Part shown: positions 13,888-23,342 of the stretch, one piece after another
Numbering within the stretch: the first letter of the stretch is position 1
Layout: every line of letters starts with the position of its first letter
IMG/VR virus record: IMGVR_UViG_3300017714_000041
Span: 1-38,839 of that record
DNA from: a virus
Length of the DNA stretch: 38,839 nucleotides
Reading direction: 5' to 3' (one strand)
The notes under the pieces: model-generated
Told to the model about the DNA's origin: nothing
What the model saw: the letters and a program-made list of their open reading frames with translations, nothing else
Database searches by the model: none
Translations under genes and position numbers: made by a program

Positions 13888-15431
13888 TGGCTGATAATCT
13901 AGCTTCCTTCAAAGTCTTCTGCCAAGGAGGTCTTAACACTAGTAGGGATGTGCTTTCTCAAGGTGAGACACAGCCAGGATCAGCTATATCTTTGATCAAT
14001 TACGAACCTGCTGTTACTGGTGGCTACAGAAAGATAAGCGGCTTTGCTAATAATTATGGTTCTGTAACAGGCCAGGCTAACACACCAGTTCTAGGTGTTT
14101 GTGTAGCAGATGGTATTAATGACGGTATACTAGCTTGTAGAAAACCATCAACAGGTAATAATTATCTACACTACTGGAGCAACTCTGGTTCAGCATGGAA
14201 TGCTGTAACTACTTCAGGCTCACCTACTATGACAGGTGTAACTAAGGTTAGATTCTCTAGACTTAACTTTGGTACACAAAAGGTAGTTTTAACAGATGGT
14301 ATAAACCCTGCAGCTACATATGATGGTACAACTTACACGCAGATCACTCACGCTAACGCTCCAACAGATCCTAAGTACTCTGCAATATTTCAAAATCATT
14401 TATTCTTAGCAGGTGACCCTGCTCATCCAACAAAGCTATTCTTTAGTGCACCGCTAGATGAAACAGACTTTGCACCAGGTCAAGGGGCAGGTGTAATAAA
14501 TGTAGGATTTCCTATAGTTGCAATTAAATCGTTTAGGAACGAACTATTTATATTTGGTAGTACAAACATTAAAAAGCTAGGTGGTACTGCCCTAGCTAAC
14601 TTTGTACTACAAACTGTTACTGATGACTTAGGATGCCTAGCTACAGATAGTGTTATAGAAATTGGTGGTGACTTACTATTCTTATCTCAGGATGGTCTAC
14701 GCCCTATCTCAGGTACAGCAAAGATTGGTGATGTTAATCTAGAGACAGTATCAAAAGACATTCAGTCTATTTTTACAGACATAGTTTTTGACATTGACCT
14801 TAACAGCTTGAATGCTGTAACTATAAAACAGAAGACACAGTTTAGATACTTCTTTGGTGCAGCAGATTCACAAGGTGTTATAGGTGGATTTAGACAAACA
14901 CCAAATGGATTACAGTTTGAGTATGGGCAGCTACTAGGTATAACAGCTACTTGTGCTGACAGTGGTTATATAGGACAGAATGAATTTGTAATACATGGCA
15001 CTCAAGATGGTAAAGTACACAGGCAAGAACAAGGAAATAGCTTTGATGGTACAGACATCTTTAGTTTATTCCAGACTCCGTTTTTTCATATGCAAGACCC
15101 AGAACAACGCAAAGTATTTTACACTGTAGCTACATACTTAAGATCCGAAGGTGATAACTCTATAGTTATGTCGGCTGTGTATGACTACGAAGACGTAGAT
15201 ACATTAAACCCAACTAACTTTAATTTGACAACAACAGGCGCTGCAGCATATTATAATGAAGCTATATATAATAGTACTGCAATCTTTGATGGTAATCCAT
15301 CACCAGTGCAACGCACAAATATATCAGGATCAGGTAAATCCGCATCTTTAAAATTCGTAACTAATGATTCCAGTGCATCACACAGTGTCCAAGGTTTAGT
15401 GATTACATTTGGAGTAGGAGACAGGTTATAA
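13887..15431 (+). CDS. Tail nozzle (tail tubular protein B-like)
   Basis: A 514-residue, almost all-beta protein. The N-terminus FCQGGLNTSRDVLSQGETQP and the block LINYEPAVTGGYRKISGF are typical of nozzle-type tail hub proteins in marine podoviruses. Repeated aromatic and glycine-rich strands (LHYWSNSGSAWNAVTTSGSP, LFFSAPLDETDFAPG and LGCLATDSVIEIGGDLLFLS) fit a beta-propeller like T7 gp12 or P22 gp10. It should continue the DNA channel below the adaptor and anchor the fibres. It is followed at one base by the first fibre gene. Confidence 0.82.
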   Translation: MADNLASFKVFCQGGLNTSRDVLSQGETQPGSAISLINYEPAVTGGYRKISGFANNYGSVTGQANTPVLGVCVADGINDGILACRKPSTGNNYLHYWSNSGSAWNAVTTSGSPTMTGVTKVRFSRLNFGTQKVVLTDGINPAATYDGTTYTQITHANAPTDPKYSAIFQNHLFLAGDPAHPTKLFFSAPLDETDFAPGQGAGVINVGFPIVAIKSFRNELFIFGSTNIKKLGGTALANFVLQTVTDDLGCLATDSVIEIGGDLLFLSQDGLRPISGTAKIGDVNLETVSKDIQSIFTDIVFDIDLNSLNAVTIKQKTQFRYFFGAADSQGVIGGFRQTPNGLQFEYGQLLGITATCADSGYIGQNEFVIHGTQDGKVHRQEQGNSFDGTDIFSLFQTPFFHMQDPEQRKVFYTVATYLRSEGDNSIVMSAVYDYEDVDTLNPTNFNLTTTGAAAYYNEAIYNSTAIFDGNPSPVQRTNISGSGKSASLKFVTNDSSASHSVQGLVITFGVGDRL

Positions 15432-15432
15432 T

Positions 15433-17742
15433 ATGGCAGGTTATACAAGACAATCAGTAGCTGACATTATCGCTAATGCGGTTATTAAAGCTGCACCAGT
15501 AAACGCAGAGTATAACGCAATACGAGATGCTTTTGCTTTATCAGGCGGTCACAGACATGATGGTAGTTCTACAGAGGGTGCGTATGTACCCCTTATTGCT
15601 GACACGGATGCCTTAAACAAAGTTGTAATAGATACTAGTAATAACCGTATAGGTTTCTTCAGTGAAGTAGGTGGGGCTGCAGTAGAACAAGTACGTATAC
15701 AAGATGGTGCTATTGTTCCTGTAACTGACGATGATATAGACATTGGTACTACATTATTAAAATTTAAAGATATACACATAGATGGCGTAGGATATTTTGA
15801 CTCTATATCTGTATCGGGTACTGCTGCTTTTTCAAACATAGACGTTAATGGAGGTACTATTGATGGTGCAAGTATTGGTGCTTCTAGTGCTGATGCAGGT
15901 AGCTTTACAACTGTATCGTCATCTGGACAAGCCACACTTGCAAGTGTTGATATTAATGGCGGTGCAGTGGATGGTACTGTTATTGGTGCAACAACTCCAT
16001 CATCTGTAGCCGCTACAACAGTATCAGCCTCATCAGGTTTTACAGGAGCATTGCAAGGGCAGGTTACAGGTAATGTGACAGGTAATGTTAGTGGTGATTT
16101 AACAGGAGATGTGACAGGGAATGTCACAGCAGGTTCTGGCCTATCTACATTTAACAATGTAACAGTCAACGGCACACTGGACGTTACAGGTACAACAATT
16201 GCTAACGTTACTGATCCCAGTTCTGCACAGGATGCTGCGACTAAAAATTATGTCGATACACAGGTATCAGGACTTGTAGACTCAGCACCTGGAGCACTAA
16301 ACACACTCAACGAACTAGCTGCAGCTATTAACGATGATGCAAGTTTTAGTACAACTATTACAAATAGTATAGCTACTAAGCTACCCCTTGCAGGTGGTAC
16401 AATGTCGGGTGCTATAGCTATGGGTACTGCTAAGATTACAGGCTTAGGTGATCCAACAGCTAACCAAGATGCAGCAACTAAAAAGTATACAACCGATACA
16501 TTCTTACCGTTAGCAGGTGGCACATTAACAGGTGCTATAGACATGGGTAGTCAAAAGATTACGACTACTTATACACCTACTAATAATCCTGACATCACAA
16601 CCAAAGCTTATGTTGATGGCTTGTTTGGTAGCAGCCAAAATGCCTCTACTTCAGCTACCAATGCACAAGCTTCTGCAACTGCTGCTGCAACTAGCGAAAC
16701 AAATGCAGGTAACTCAGCTACGGCTGCTGCATCAAGTGCTACATCTGCAGCTTCAAGTGCAACATCTGCTGCTGCTTCTTTTGATGATTTTGATGATAGA
16801 TACCTTGGACCTAAGTCTTCAGCTCCCACAGTTGACAATGACGGTGACGCCTTAGTTGCAGGTGCTCTCTATTTTAATACAGCAGTAAATATTCTTTATG
16901 TATACTCTACTGGTGGTGCATGGCAAGCTGCAGGTTCTTCAGTAAATGGAACATCTGGTAGAGAAGACTATGTTGTTGGAACTTCATCAGGGTCTTACAG
17001 TGGGTCAACTACAACCTTTCCTGCTACATATGATCCAGGCTTTGTAGATGTCTATATGAACGGTATAAAATTAGCACCTACAGACTTTACATCTACAAGT
17101 GGAACAACTATAGTTTTAGGAACGGCTGCATCTACTAACGATGTCATTTCTATTGTAGGGTACGGTACATTTTCGTTAGGAAATATGTATACGCAAGCAC
17201 AGTCTGATGCAAGGTACGCCCAACTAAGTGGTGCTACATTTACAGGAGATGTAGATTTTGGTAGTAACAAAATTACTTACTCTAATGTCTACTCAAATGA
17301 AAATGATTTACCAAGTGCTAGTACGTATCACGGAATGTTTGCACACGTACACGGTACAGGGAAAGCATATTTTGCACATGCAGGTAATTGGATAAAATTA
17401 GTTAGCCCAGAGACTTCTGGTGATTATGACTTTGGCAGTAATAAAATTACTTACTCTAATGTTTATTCAAATGAATCAGACCTCCCATCAGCAAGCACGT
17501 ACCACGGCATGTTTGCACACGTACATGGTACTGGCAAGGGGTACTACGCACACGGTGGAAACTGGATAAAGCTTGTAAATGAAAATAGCTCTGGTGGTGT
17601 AGTACTTGGAAGTAATTGGACAGTAACTGAAAGTGGTGGGTCATTGTACTTTGCTACTGGAGGTGTTAATAAAATGAAACTTGATGCTAATGGCAACTTA
17701 GATGTTGTTGGCGCAGTCAACTCAAACGCAACAATAAGCTAA
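15433..17742 (+). CDS. Tail fibre/spike protein with repeats
   Basis: A 769-residue protein. Residues 1-100 form a likely attachment domain (GGHRHDGSSTEGAYVPL and RIQDGAIVPVTDDDIDIG). Residues about 120-250 are short beta repeats (DINGGAVDGTVIGATTPSSV and QGQVTGNVTGNVSGDLTGDV) typical of trimeric beta-helical shafts. Residues 250-400 repeat DAATKNYVDTQVS-type and LPLAGGT(M/L)(S/T)GAI-type units. An Ala/Ser/Thr-rich coiled region follows (SATAAATSETNAGNSATAAA). Two nearly identical 50-residue domains lie at 608-657 and 666-715 (YHGMFAHVHGTGKAYFAHAG). It is the first of three adhesin genes. AGGAG precedes the ATG. No enzyme motif is visible. Confidence 0.85.
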   Translation: MAGYTRQSVADIIANAVIKAAPVNAEYNAIRDAFALSGGHRHDGSSTEGAYVPLIADTDALNKVVIDTSNNRIGFFSEVGGAAVEQVRIQDGAIVPVTDDDIDIGTTLLKFKDIHIDGVGYFDSISVSGTAAFSNIDVNGGTIDGASIGASSADAGSFTTVSSSGQATLASVDINGGAVDGTVIGATTPSSVAATTVSASSGFTGALQGQVTGNVTGNVSGDLTGDVTGNVTAGSGLSTFNNVTVNGTLDVTGTTIANVTDPSSAQDAATKNYVDTQVSGLVDSAPGALNTLNELAAAINDDASFSTTITNSIATKLPLAGGTMSGAIAMGTAKITGLGDPTANQDAATKKYTTDTFLPLAGGTLTGAIDMGSQKITTTYTPTNNPDITTKAYVDGLFGSSQNASTSATNAQASATAAATSETNAGNSATAAASSATSAASSATSAAASFDDFDDRYLGPKSSAPTVDNDGDALVAGALYFNTAVNILYVYSTGGAWQAAGSSVNGTSGREDYVVGTSSGSYSGSTTTFPATYDPGFVDVYMNGIKLAPTDFTSTSGTTIVLGTAASTNDVISIVGYGTFSLGNMYTQAQSDARYAQLSGATFTGDVDFGSNKITYSNVYSNENDLPSASTYHGMFAHVHGTGKAYFAHAGNWIKLVSPETSGDYDFGSNKITYSNVYSNESDLPSASTYHGMFAHVHGTGKGYYAHGGNWIKLVNENSSGGVVLGSNWTVTESGGSLYFATGGVNKMKLDANGNLDVVGAVNSNATIS
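17254..17577 (+). repeat. Tandem 174-base duplication inside the fibre gene
   Basis: Copies at 17254-17403 and 17428-17577 encode 50 residues each, nearly identical in protein (both contain DLPSASTYHGMFAHVHGTGK). At DNA level they differ at many third codon positions, so the duplication is old and both copies are under selection for the protein. Confidence 0.9.
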
Positions 17743-17757
17743 TAGGGGATTCCGAAG

Positions 17758-20700
17758 ATGGCTTTAAAAGTAGGCGGCACAGAAGTTGTAGATAACAACC
17801 GACAGCTAAAAAACATTGCAACCATAGACAGTGGAACAGTCACCGCATTTAACTCTGCGCTTAATACTGACCCAACTAAAGGCACACTTACAAAGACGTT
17901 TGCCCAAAACGAAACCGCTGAGATAACACTAAGCTCTAATGTTTCTGTAGGGCCAGTAGTTGGTGTTACAAAAGAAGTACCACAGCAAGGCATATCCTCT
18001 AAGGGTGCTTGGGATGTAAACTCTACAGCAAGTAACTACGACTTCCACAATACCGCTGCTAATGTGACGCTTACGCCTAGCAATACATTTTCTATTACAT
18101 CAGGTGCTTATACTTCTAGAAGTCTTGATGTTCCAAACGCAGCTACTGGTTCAGATGGAGGTTTCTTTTTTAAGCCAGATGGAACAAAACTTTATGTTCT
18201 AGAAGGCACAAGTAACGGTTCTGTAAGAGAGTATAACCTATCAACGGCTTTTGATATTACATCAGCAACACACAGCCAAGTAGCAACTTTAAGTCAGTAT
18301 ACTAAGTCTTTGCACTTTAGTCCTGATGGTACAAAGCTTTTTACTCAGTATACTTATTATTCTAGCAGAGAAATACGTCAGTATGCGTTAAGCACAGCTT
18401 GGGATATAAGCACTATTGGTGGTAGTGCGGCTACAACGCTAGATATAAATGGCGCTACATCAAATGCTCCAGGCGGTTTTACATTTAATGGTGATGGTAC
18501 TAGGATTTATATAACTAGATACGATAACGAGACCATACATCAATATAACTTAAGCACTGCTTTTGATTTAACAAGTGCAACCCTTACAAGCAACGTTACT
18601 CTTTCTTCAGTTAATAATATATCAGATACTTCACCATTTATATCTTCTGATGGAACAAAGTTACTTATTGCAGATCATGGTGCTGGCAGTATTTTGCAAT
18701 ATAATTTAAGCACTGCTTATGACATCACTAGTATATCATCATTAGTTGGTTCTTTTTCTGTGCAAGCTGAAACTACAAATTATGTACGGCAAATATATCT
18801 AATAGAATCTAGCAATCTTTTGTTAGTCTATCGCCCTTCAACAAATCCATTTTTCCATGAGTATAGTGTGGGTGCAGCAGCCCTAGTCTTAGGCTCTGGC
18901 TCATTCGCAAGTACAGACGTAGGCAAACGCATAGTCGGCAATGGCGGTGATGTAATCCTAACAGCTACGTCAGGCACATACAGCACAACAGGCGGCTCTG
19001 CGTTCACTGATAACTCTACGATAGCCGCAGGTAGTTGGTCTATGTTTGGGCTGAAATCAGCAGGGGATGCTGATGGTATTACTATGTCGGGTATATCTAC
19101 TATAACCCCTATGGATTTAGCAAATGGTTCTTATGATAACAAATCAGTAAGCACCAGTTCTCAAGCAGGTTCTAATGATGGTGTGTTTTTTAAACCTGAT
19201 GGAACAAGAATGTATGTCATTGCGGCAGGAGGAGGCACAGAAAAAGTTTGGCAATATGACTTATCTACCGCTTGGGATTTAAGTACAGGCTCATATAATG
19301 GCGTTAGTAAAGATTTTTCATCATATAGTGGTAATTCAGGTGGCTTATTCTTTAAGCCTGATGGTACTAAAATGTATATTGCTGATAGGCAAAATAATCA
19401 GATTGATGAATGGACACTCTCTACTGCTTGGGATTTAAGTAGTGCAGGTTATACTACAAACGCAAATATAGGTACTCATACTGGTAATATTATGGGTTTG
19501 TTTTGGAAACCTGATGGTACTAAATTTTACACAGCAGATACCCAAAATAACAGGATTGTTCAGTACAATGTTAATTCTGGATATACTTGGAATATTAATA
19601 ATTGGACTCATTATGATTATTTTGTCATCCATAGTCAGGAGCAAGATATACATGATGTAGAGTTTACATCTGATGGTACTAAAATGTTTATTGTTGGTAG
19701 GGATAGCGATAAAGTTCATCAGTATACTTTATCTACAGCTTGGGATATAAGCACTGCTTCCTATAATAATGTGTTTTTAGATGTATCTGCTCAAGGTTCG
19801 CAACCAAATGGTATGCACTTAAAAGCAGATGACGAGACTAAATTGTATGTTGTTGACTCAAGTTCTCAAGGAGTTTTTCAGTATTCTACTGGTGCAAGTC
19901 AAAACTTTACCCAACCCACAGCCCAATACAACGTTGGCGTAACCAACTCTGTTGGCCGCATAGACAGTTCATCATTTGTAGACATCAACAGCATGACAGC
20001 AGCCGAAAGCGCAGGGACAGGTACAGCCCACTATGCAGTCTCAACTGATGGTCGAACTACTTGGTCGGTGGCAAAAGGTACTGATGGTGTTCGTCCGATT
20101 GTCAGAAATAATAGTGGTACATGGCAGTATAACAGTCAGAACACTGTAACTACAACAGGCTACGATTTTTCTACATTTGCTTATGCCAACAGTTCTTTTG
20201 ATGCATCTAGTTTAGGTCTTAGTGGAGGCTTGAATGGTATTTCAATAAGCAGCGATGGAACAAAAATATATTATGTTGATAACAACGGTAGAATACGGCA
20301 ACATATTTTATCTACAGCTTATGATTTGAGTACAGCTGGGTCTATCGCACAATATGCAACAGATAGTATAGATAATGACCCTAGAGATATAGTTTTTAAA
20401 CCTGATGGTACTTCGTTTTGGTTATTAGGTGACCAATTTAATCAGGTTGCTCAATTTAATATGAGTACTGCTTGGGATATAACTACAGCAGGTTATGCTA
20501 GTAAATATTATCAAGTAAGTAGTCAAATGTCAGCGCCTATGAGTGTTCAGTTTAAATCTGATGGTACAATAATGTACGTTAAGGAAAACACTAATATAAT
20601 GCAGTATACTCTTTCAACTGCTTGGGATGTAAGTACAGCATCATATGCAAATAAATCTTTTAACAATCAGAGCCAAGATAGTAGTGTGCTTGGTATGTTT

Positions 20701-21291
20701 TTGAAACCAGATGGTACTAAAATGTACACAGTCGGTACACAAAACGACAAAATATATGAGTACAACTTTGGTACTGCTTGGGATTTAGCAACATTAAGTT
20801 ACAGCAATAATTCTTATTCATTAGATTCTGCTAATGGTGGTGCAAGAGGTCTAGTGTTTAGTTCTGATGGAACAAAAATATATACAGCAGATTATGATGA
20901 CACAGCAATATACCAATATAATTTAGGGTTAAGTGTTCCTAATTTTGTAACAACGCCAACATGGTCTAACGGCACAGTCAATGATGAACTCTACACATTG
21001 CAACAAGCTCTTTCTATTGGAGCTAACCGCATGGACAAAACACAACTAGACGCTGTTGCAGATGCCAACCATTTCGCCACTGGCACAAGCCTAGACCTAA
21101 TGATTGCGCTGCGTATGGATGCGGCTGCAAGTACACTGCCAACATCTGATGGTGTGACGTTAAATTATGACGCTGCTGCGTTGAATGAGGGTGCTGTGCT
21201 TGGTACGGACTATGACTTCTTCCACCCTGCTGCCAATAAGGTGCAGATTAAATCGTTGGCCGCACAGAATTTAAAAGTAAGAGTTGTATAG
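17758..21291 (+). CDS. Tail fibre/adhesin with three five-bladed beta-propellers
   Basis: An 1177-residue protein. The N-terminus MALKVGGTEVVDNNRQLKNI matches an internal module of the next fibre gene. The body holds fifteen copies of a roughly 50-residue unit with the pattern (F)KPDGTKMY then QY-LSTAWD(I/L)STA. They fall into three groups of five: residues about 118-372, 455-712 and 803-1058, separated by linkers of about 80-90 residues. The pattern is that of NHL/YVTN-like propeller blades. The fifth unit of the first group is degenerate. A C-terminal 110-residue domain (LYTLQQALSIGANRMDKTQL) follows. This most likely forms the receptor-binding head of a fibre. A GGGG-type ribosome site lies ahead of the ATG. 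Confidence 0.82.
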   Translation: MALKVGGTEVVDNNRQLKNIATIDSGTVTAFNSALNTDPTKGTLTKTFAQNETAEITLSSNVSVGPVVGVTKEVPQQGISSKGAWDVNSTASNYDFHNTAANVTLTPSNTFSITSGAYTSRSLDVPNAATGSDGGFFFKPDGTKLYVLEGTSNGSVREYNLSTAFDITSATHSQVATLSQYTKSLHFSPDGTKLFTQYTYYSSREIRQYALSTAWDISTIGGSAATTLDINGATSNAPGGFTFNGDGTRIYITRYDNETIHQYNLSTAFDLTSATLTSNVTLSSVNNISDTSPFISSDGTKLLIADHGAGSILQYNLSTAYDITSISSLVGSFSVQAETTNYVRQIYLIESSNLLLVYRPSTNPFFHEYSVGAAALVLGSGSFASTDVGKRIVGNGGDVILTATSGTYSTTGGSAFTDNSTIAAGSWSMFGLKSAGDADGITMSGISTITPMDLANGSYDNKSVSTSSQAGSNDGVFFKPDGTRMYVIAAGGGTEKVWQYDLSTAWDLSTGSYNGVSKDFSSYSGNSGGLFFKPDGTKMYIADRQNNQIDEWTLSTAWDLSSAGYTTNANIGTHTGNIMGLFWKPDGTKFYTADTQNNRIVQYNVNSGYTWNINNWTHYDYFVIHSQEQDIHDVEFTSDGTKMFIVGRDSDKVHQYTLSTAWDISTASYNNVFLDVSAQGSQPNGMHLKADDETKLYVVDSSSQGVFQYSTGASQNFTQPTAQYNVGVTNSVGRIDSSSFVDINSMTAAESAGTGTAHYAVSTDGRTTWSVAKGTDGVRPIVRNNSGTWQYNSQNTVTTTGYDFSTFAYANSSFDASSLGLSGGLNGISISSDGTKIYYVDNNGRIRQHILSTAYDLSTAGSIAQYATDSIDNDPRDIVFKPDGTSFWLLGDQFNQVAQFNMSTAWDITTAGYASKYYQVSSQMSAPMSVQFKSDGTIMYVKENTNIMQYTLSTAWDVSTASYANKSFNNQSQDSSVLGMFLKPDGTKMYTVGTQNDKIYEYNFGTAWDLATLSYSNNSYSLDSANGGARGLVFSSDGTKIYTADYDDTAIYQYNLGLSVPNFVTTPTWSNGTVNDELYTLQQALSIGANRMDKTQLDAVADANHFATGTSLDLMIALRMDAAASTLPTSDGVTLNYDAAALNEGAVLGTDYDFFHPAANKVQIKSLAAQNLKVRVV

Positions 21292-21300
21292 GAGATATAA

Positions 21301-23313
21301 ATGTCTAGAGCTAGGGATTTAGCAAGTTTAATGTCGCAGGGAAACCTGCTGCAAGATGGTGTTATAAGCACTACTGAAGTAGATGGCGTTACTGCTACAT
21401 CTGCAGAGTTAAATAAGTTAGATGGTGTAACTGCAAACACAACAGAGCTAAACAAATTAGCAGGTGTTACCGCAAGTACAGCAGAAATAAATAAACTAAC
21501 AGGTGTTACTGCTAGTACTACAGAGCTAAATAAACTAACAGGTTTGACAGCTAGTACTACAGATTTAAATAATGTAGCAGGTATAAACTCTTCTGTACAA
21601 ACTCAGATAGACACAAAAGCACCAACAGCTAATCCTACATTTACAGGTACTGCAACTGCACCTACCATTAACGCTTCTACAGCTTTAAAAATTGGTGGAA
21701 CAGAGATTGTTGATAACAACCGACAGCTAAAGAACATAGCGAGTGTAGATGCTACAACGGTGGCTGCGTTGTCTAATGCAGGAGTTGGCAGTGGTGGCGG
21801 TAAATTTTCTGCTACTGCTGACGGTGCAATTGCAATAGGTAAACCAGTAGCATTACAATCAAATGGTACAGTAAAACAGGTTTTAGAACAAATAACAGAG
21901 AACAATCCTATTAGTTCTCTTGGTTCTAGTGGAATTTCTCCCTCTCCTGCTAATGCTGATTACGGTTATGGAGGACTTTATTATTGGCCTGATACAAGTT
22001 ATGACACTCAATCAGGGTCAGGCATTCATGTTTGGGGTACTGGTGCAGATGTTTATCTAACAACAAGTAATTTTACTCCATCTTCTAATGCTTTTTCAAC
22101 ATGGCATGGCAATGTATTTTTAGGTGATACTCACGATGGTTCTGGCATTGCTTCTGCATTTGATCCATCAACTGGTCGTTTGCTTGTAGTTTGGAGAGGA
22201 AGCAATGGTTATTTGAGAAATGGATTTCTTCGTGTTTATGCAGACTCAAATGGTCAGCTTCAATATAATTTAGACAGTAACAATCAAACATCCAAACAAG
22301 TAAGAGCCAGTAGTGGAAGACCAATATCAGCAAGTTTCTCACCAACTGATGGTCATTTTCGTGTTGGTTATATTGATAACAATAGTGCTGTGAGAGTTAT
22401 TACTTATGAAATAACTGGTAATGCAGGTTCATCTCCAACTCTAACTGAAAAAGGGTCTCCAATTATTCAGAGCAATCAAGGAAACTCTGAAGACCACTGG
22501 ATGGCTCATGACAGCATCAACAACAGATTTATGTTAACTTACCAGAATGGCGCTGCAAGCGGTTATGGGACGTACCGTTATTTTTCTACTAGCACTTCTA
22601 ACGGTGCTGTAACAAATCATGCAGGTGGTAATTTTTATAATGGTTATATCTATTATACTCGTACTGAATTTAATCCTCAAGATAGCTGTTTTTTAACTGT
22701 TTTTTATTACAGTGGTAACATTGGAATGAAACAAATTGATGTTGCTTCTGACGGAACAGTAAGCGTTGTTGGTGGGGCATCAACAGTTTTCCAAGAAAAT
22801 ACTGCCCATCAAGGCCAAAGAATGCATTTAAAGTATGATGCTGACAGTAAAAAAATAGTATTTGTAAGGCGTTCAAGTTTAGACAGTACTAAATTAACAA
22901 TAATGAAAATTAATACTAGCGGTTCGTCTATTTCTAAAGAAGCCGAAACTGAATTAGCTTCACATGGCGTAAACAATATGACTGCTGTTGCTGCTATTGA
23001 AGAACACAAACTGTTTGTAACGGCTCAAGCTCAAAATAATGGTGCTTTTAGATATTTAACTGTAGCAATTGCATCTGCAACATCAAACAACACAAGTTGG
23101 ATTGGTTTTGCAGAGAGTGCAATATCCGATACCGCTAGTGGTGACATACTTGTTATGGGTTCAACAGCAGAGAACCAAAGTGGCTTAACAATAGGCTCAA
23201 CATATTATGTTCAATTAGACGGAACTATAGCAACTACATCAACTGGTGCAATAAAAGCAGGGCGAGCTATTGCCGCTAACAAACTTCTTATTACCGAAGG
23301 GAATGCCGCATGA
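21301..23313 (+). CDS. Second tail fibre with 13-residue repeats and a propeller-like head
   Basis: A 670-residue protein. MSRARDLASLMSQGN is the classic start of marine phage fibres. Residues 29-93 are five copies of a 13-residue unit (GVTASTTELNKLT), a trimeric shaft. Residues 128-150 repeat the KIGGTEIVDNNRQLKNI module that begins the previous fibre. Residues about 275-592 hold six blade-like units (AFDPSTGRLLVVWRG, SFSPTDGHFRVGYIDN, NPQDSCFLTVFYY and others), suggesting a six-bladed propeller. The C-terminus (SGLTIGSTYYVQLDGTIATT then GAIKAGRAIAANKLLI) is a common fibre end. AGGAG precedes the ATG. Its stop overlaps a fibre-start remnant at 23310. Confidence 0.85.
   Translation: MSRARDLASLMSQGNLLQDGVISTTEVDGVTATSAELNKLDGVTANTTELNKLAGVTASTAEINKLTGVTASTTELNKLTGLTASTTDLNNVAGINSSVQTQIDTKAPTANPTFTGTATAPTINASTALKIGGTEIVDNNRQLKNIASVDATTVAALSNAGVGSGGGKFSATADGAIAIGKPVALQSNGTVKQVLEQITENNPISSLGSSGISPSPANADYGYGGLYYWPDTSYDTQSGSGIHVWGTGADVYLTTSNFTPSSNAFSTWHGNVFLGDTHDGSGIASAFDPSTGRLLVVWRGSNGYLRNGFLRVYADSNGQLQYNLDSNNQTSKQVRASSGRPISASFSPTDGHFRVGYIDNNSAVRVITYEITGNAGSSPTLTEKGSPIIQSNQGNSEDHWMAHDSINNRFMLTYQNGAASGYGTYRYFSTSTSNGAVTNHAGGNFYNGYIYYTRTEFNPQDSCFLTVFYYSGNIGMKQIDVASDGTVSVVGGASTVFQENTAHQGQRMHLKYDADSKKIVFVRRSSLDSTKLTIMKINTSGSSISKEAETELASHGVNNMTAVAAIEEHKLFVTAQAQNNGAFRYLTVAIASATSNNTSWIGFAESAISDTASGDILVMGSTAENQSGLTIGSTYYVQLDGTIATTSTGAIKAGRAIAANKLLITEGNAA
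21385..21579 (+). repeat. Five tandem 39-base repeats in the fibre gene
   Basis: They encode GVTATSAELNKLD, GVTANTTELNKLA, GVTASTAEINKLT, GVTASTTELNKLT and GLTASTTDLNNVA. This is a length-variable fibre shaft repeat, and the DNA copies differ at several silent sites. Confidence 0.9.
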
Positions 23314-23342
23314 CAAAAGCAAGAGACTTAGCACGTGAGTGA
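23310..23342 (+). pseudogene. Remnant of a further fibre gene start (MTKARDLARE, stop)
   Basis: ATG at 23310 overlaps the fibre stop (ATGA), and AAGGG at 23297-23301 gives a good ribosome site. The frame encodes MTKARDLARE and then stops. MTKARDLA matches the canonical beginning of phage fibres, including MSRARDLA of the gene just upstream, so this looks like the 5' end of a lost third fibre gene. The next gene starts inside it (GTG 23335). It may now serve only to couple translation. Confidence 0.6.

Noticed and set aside
15549-16175. Antisense frame of 208 codons opposite the fibre gene
   Set aside because: Low-complexity Val/Pro/Thr shadow of the beta repeats, no ribosome site.
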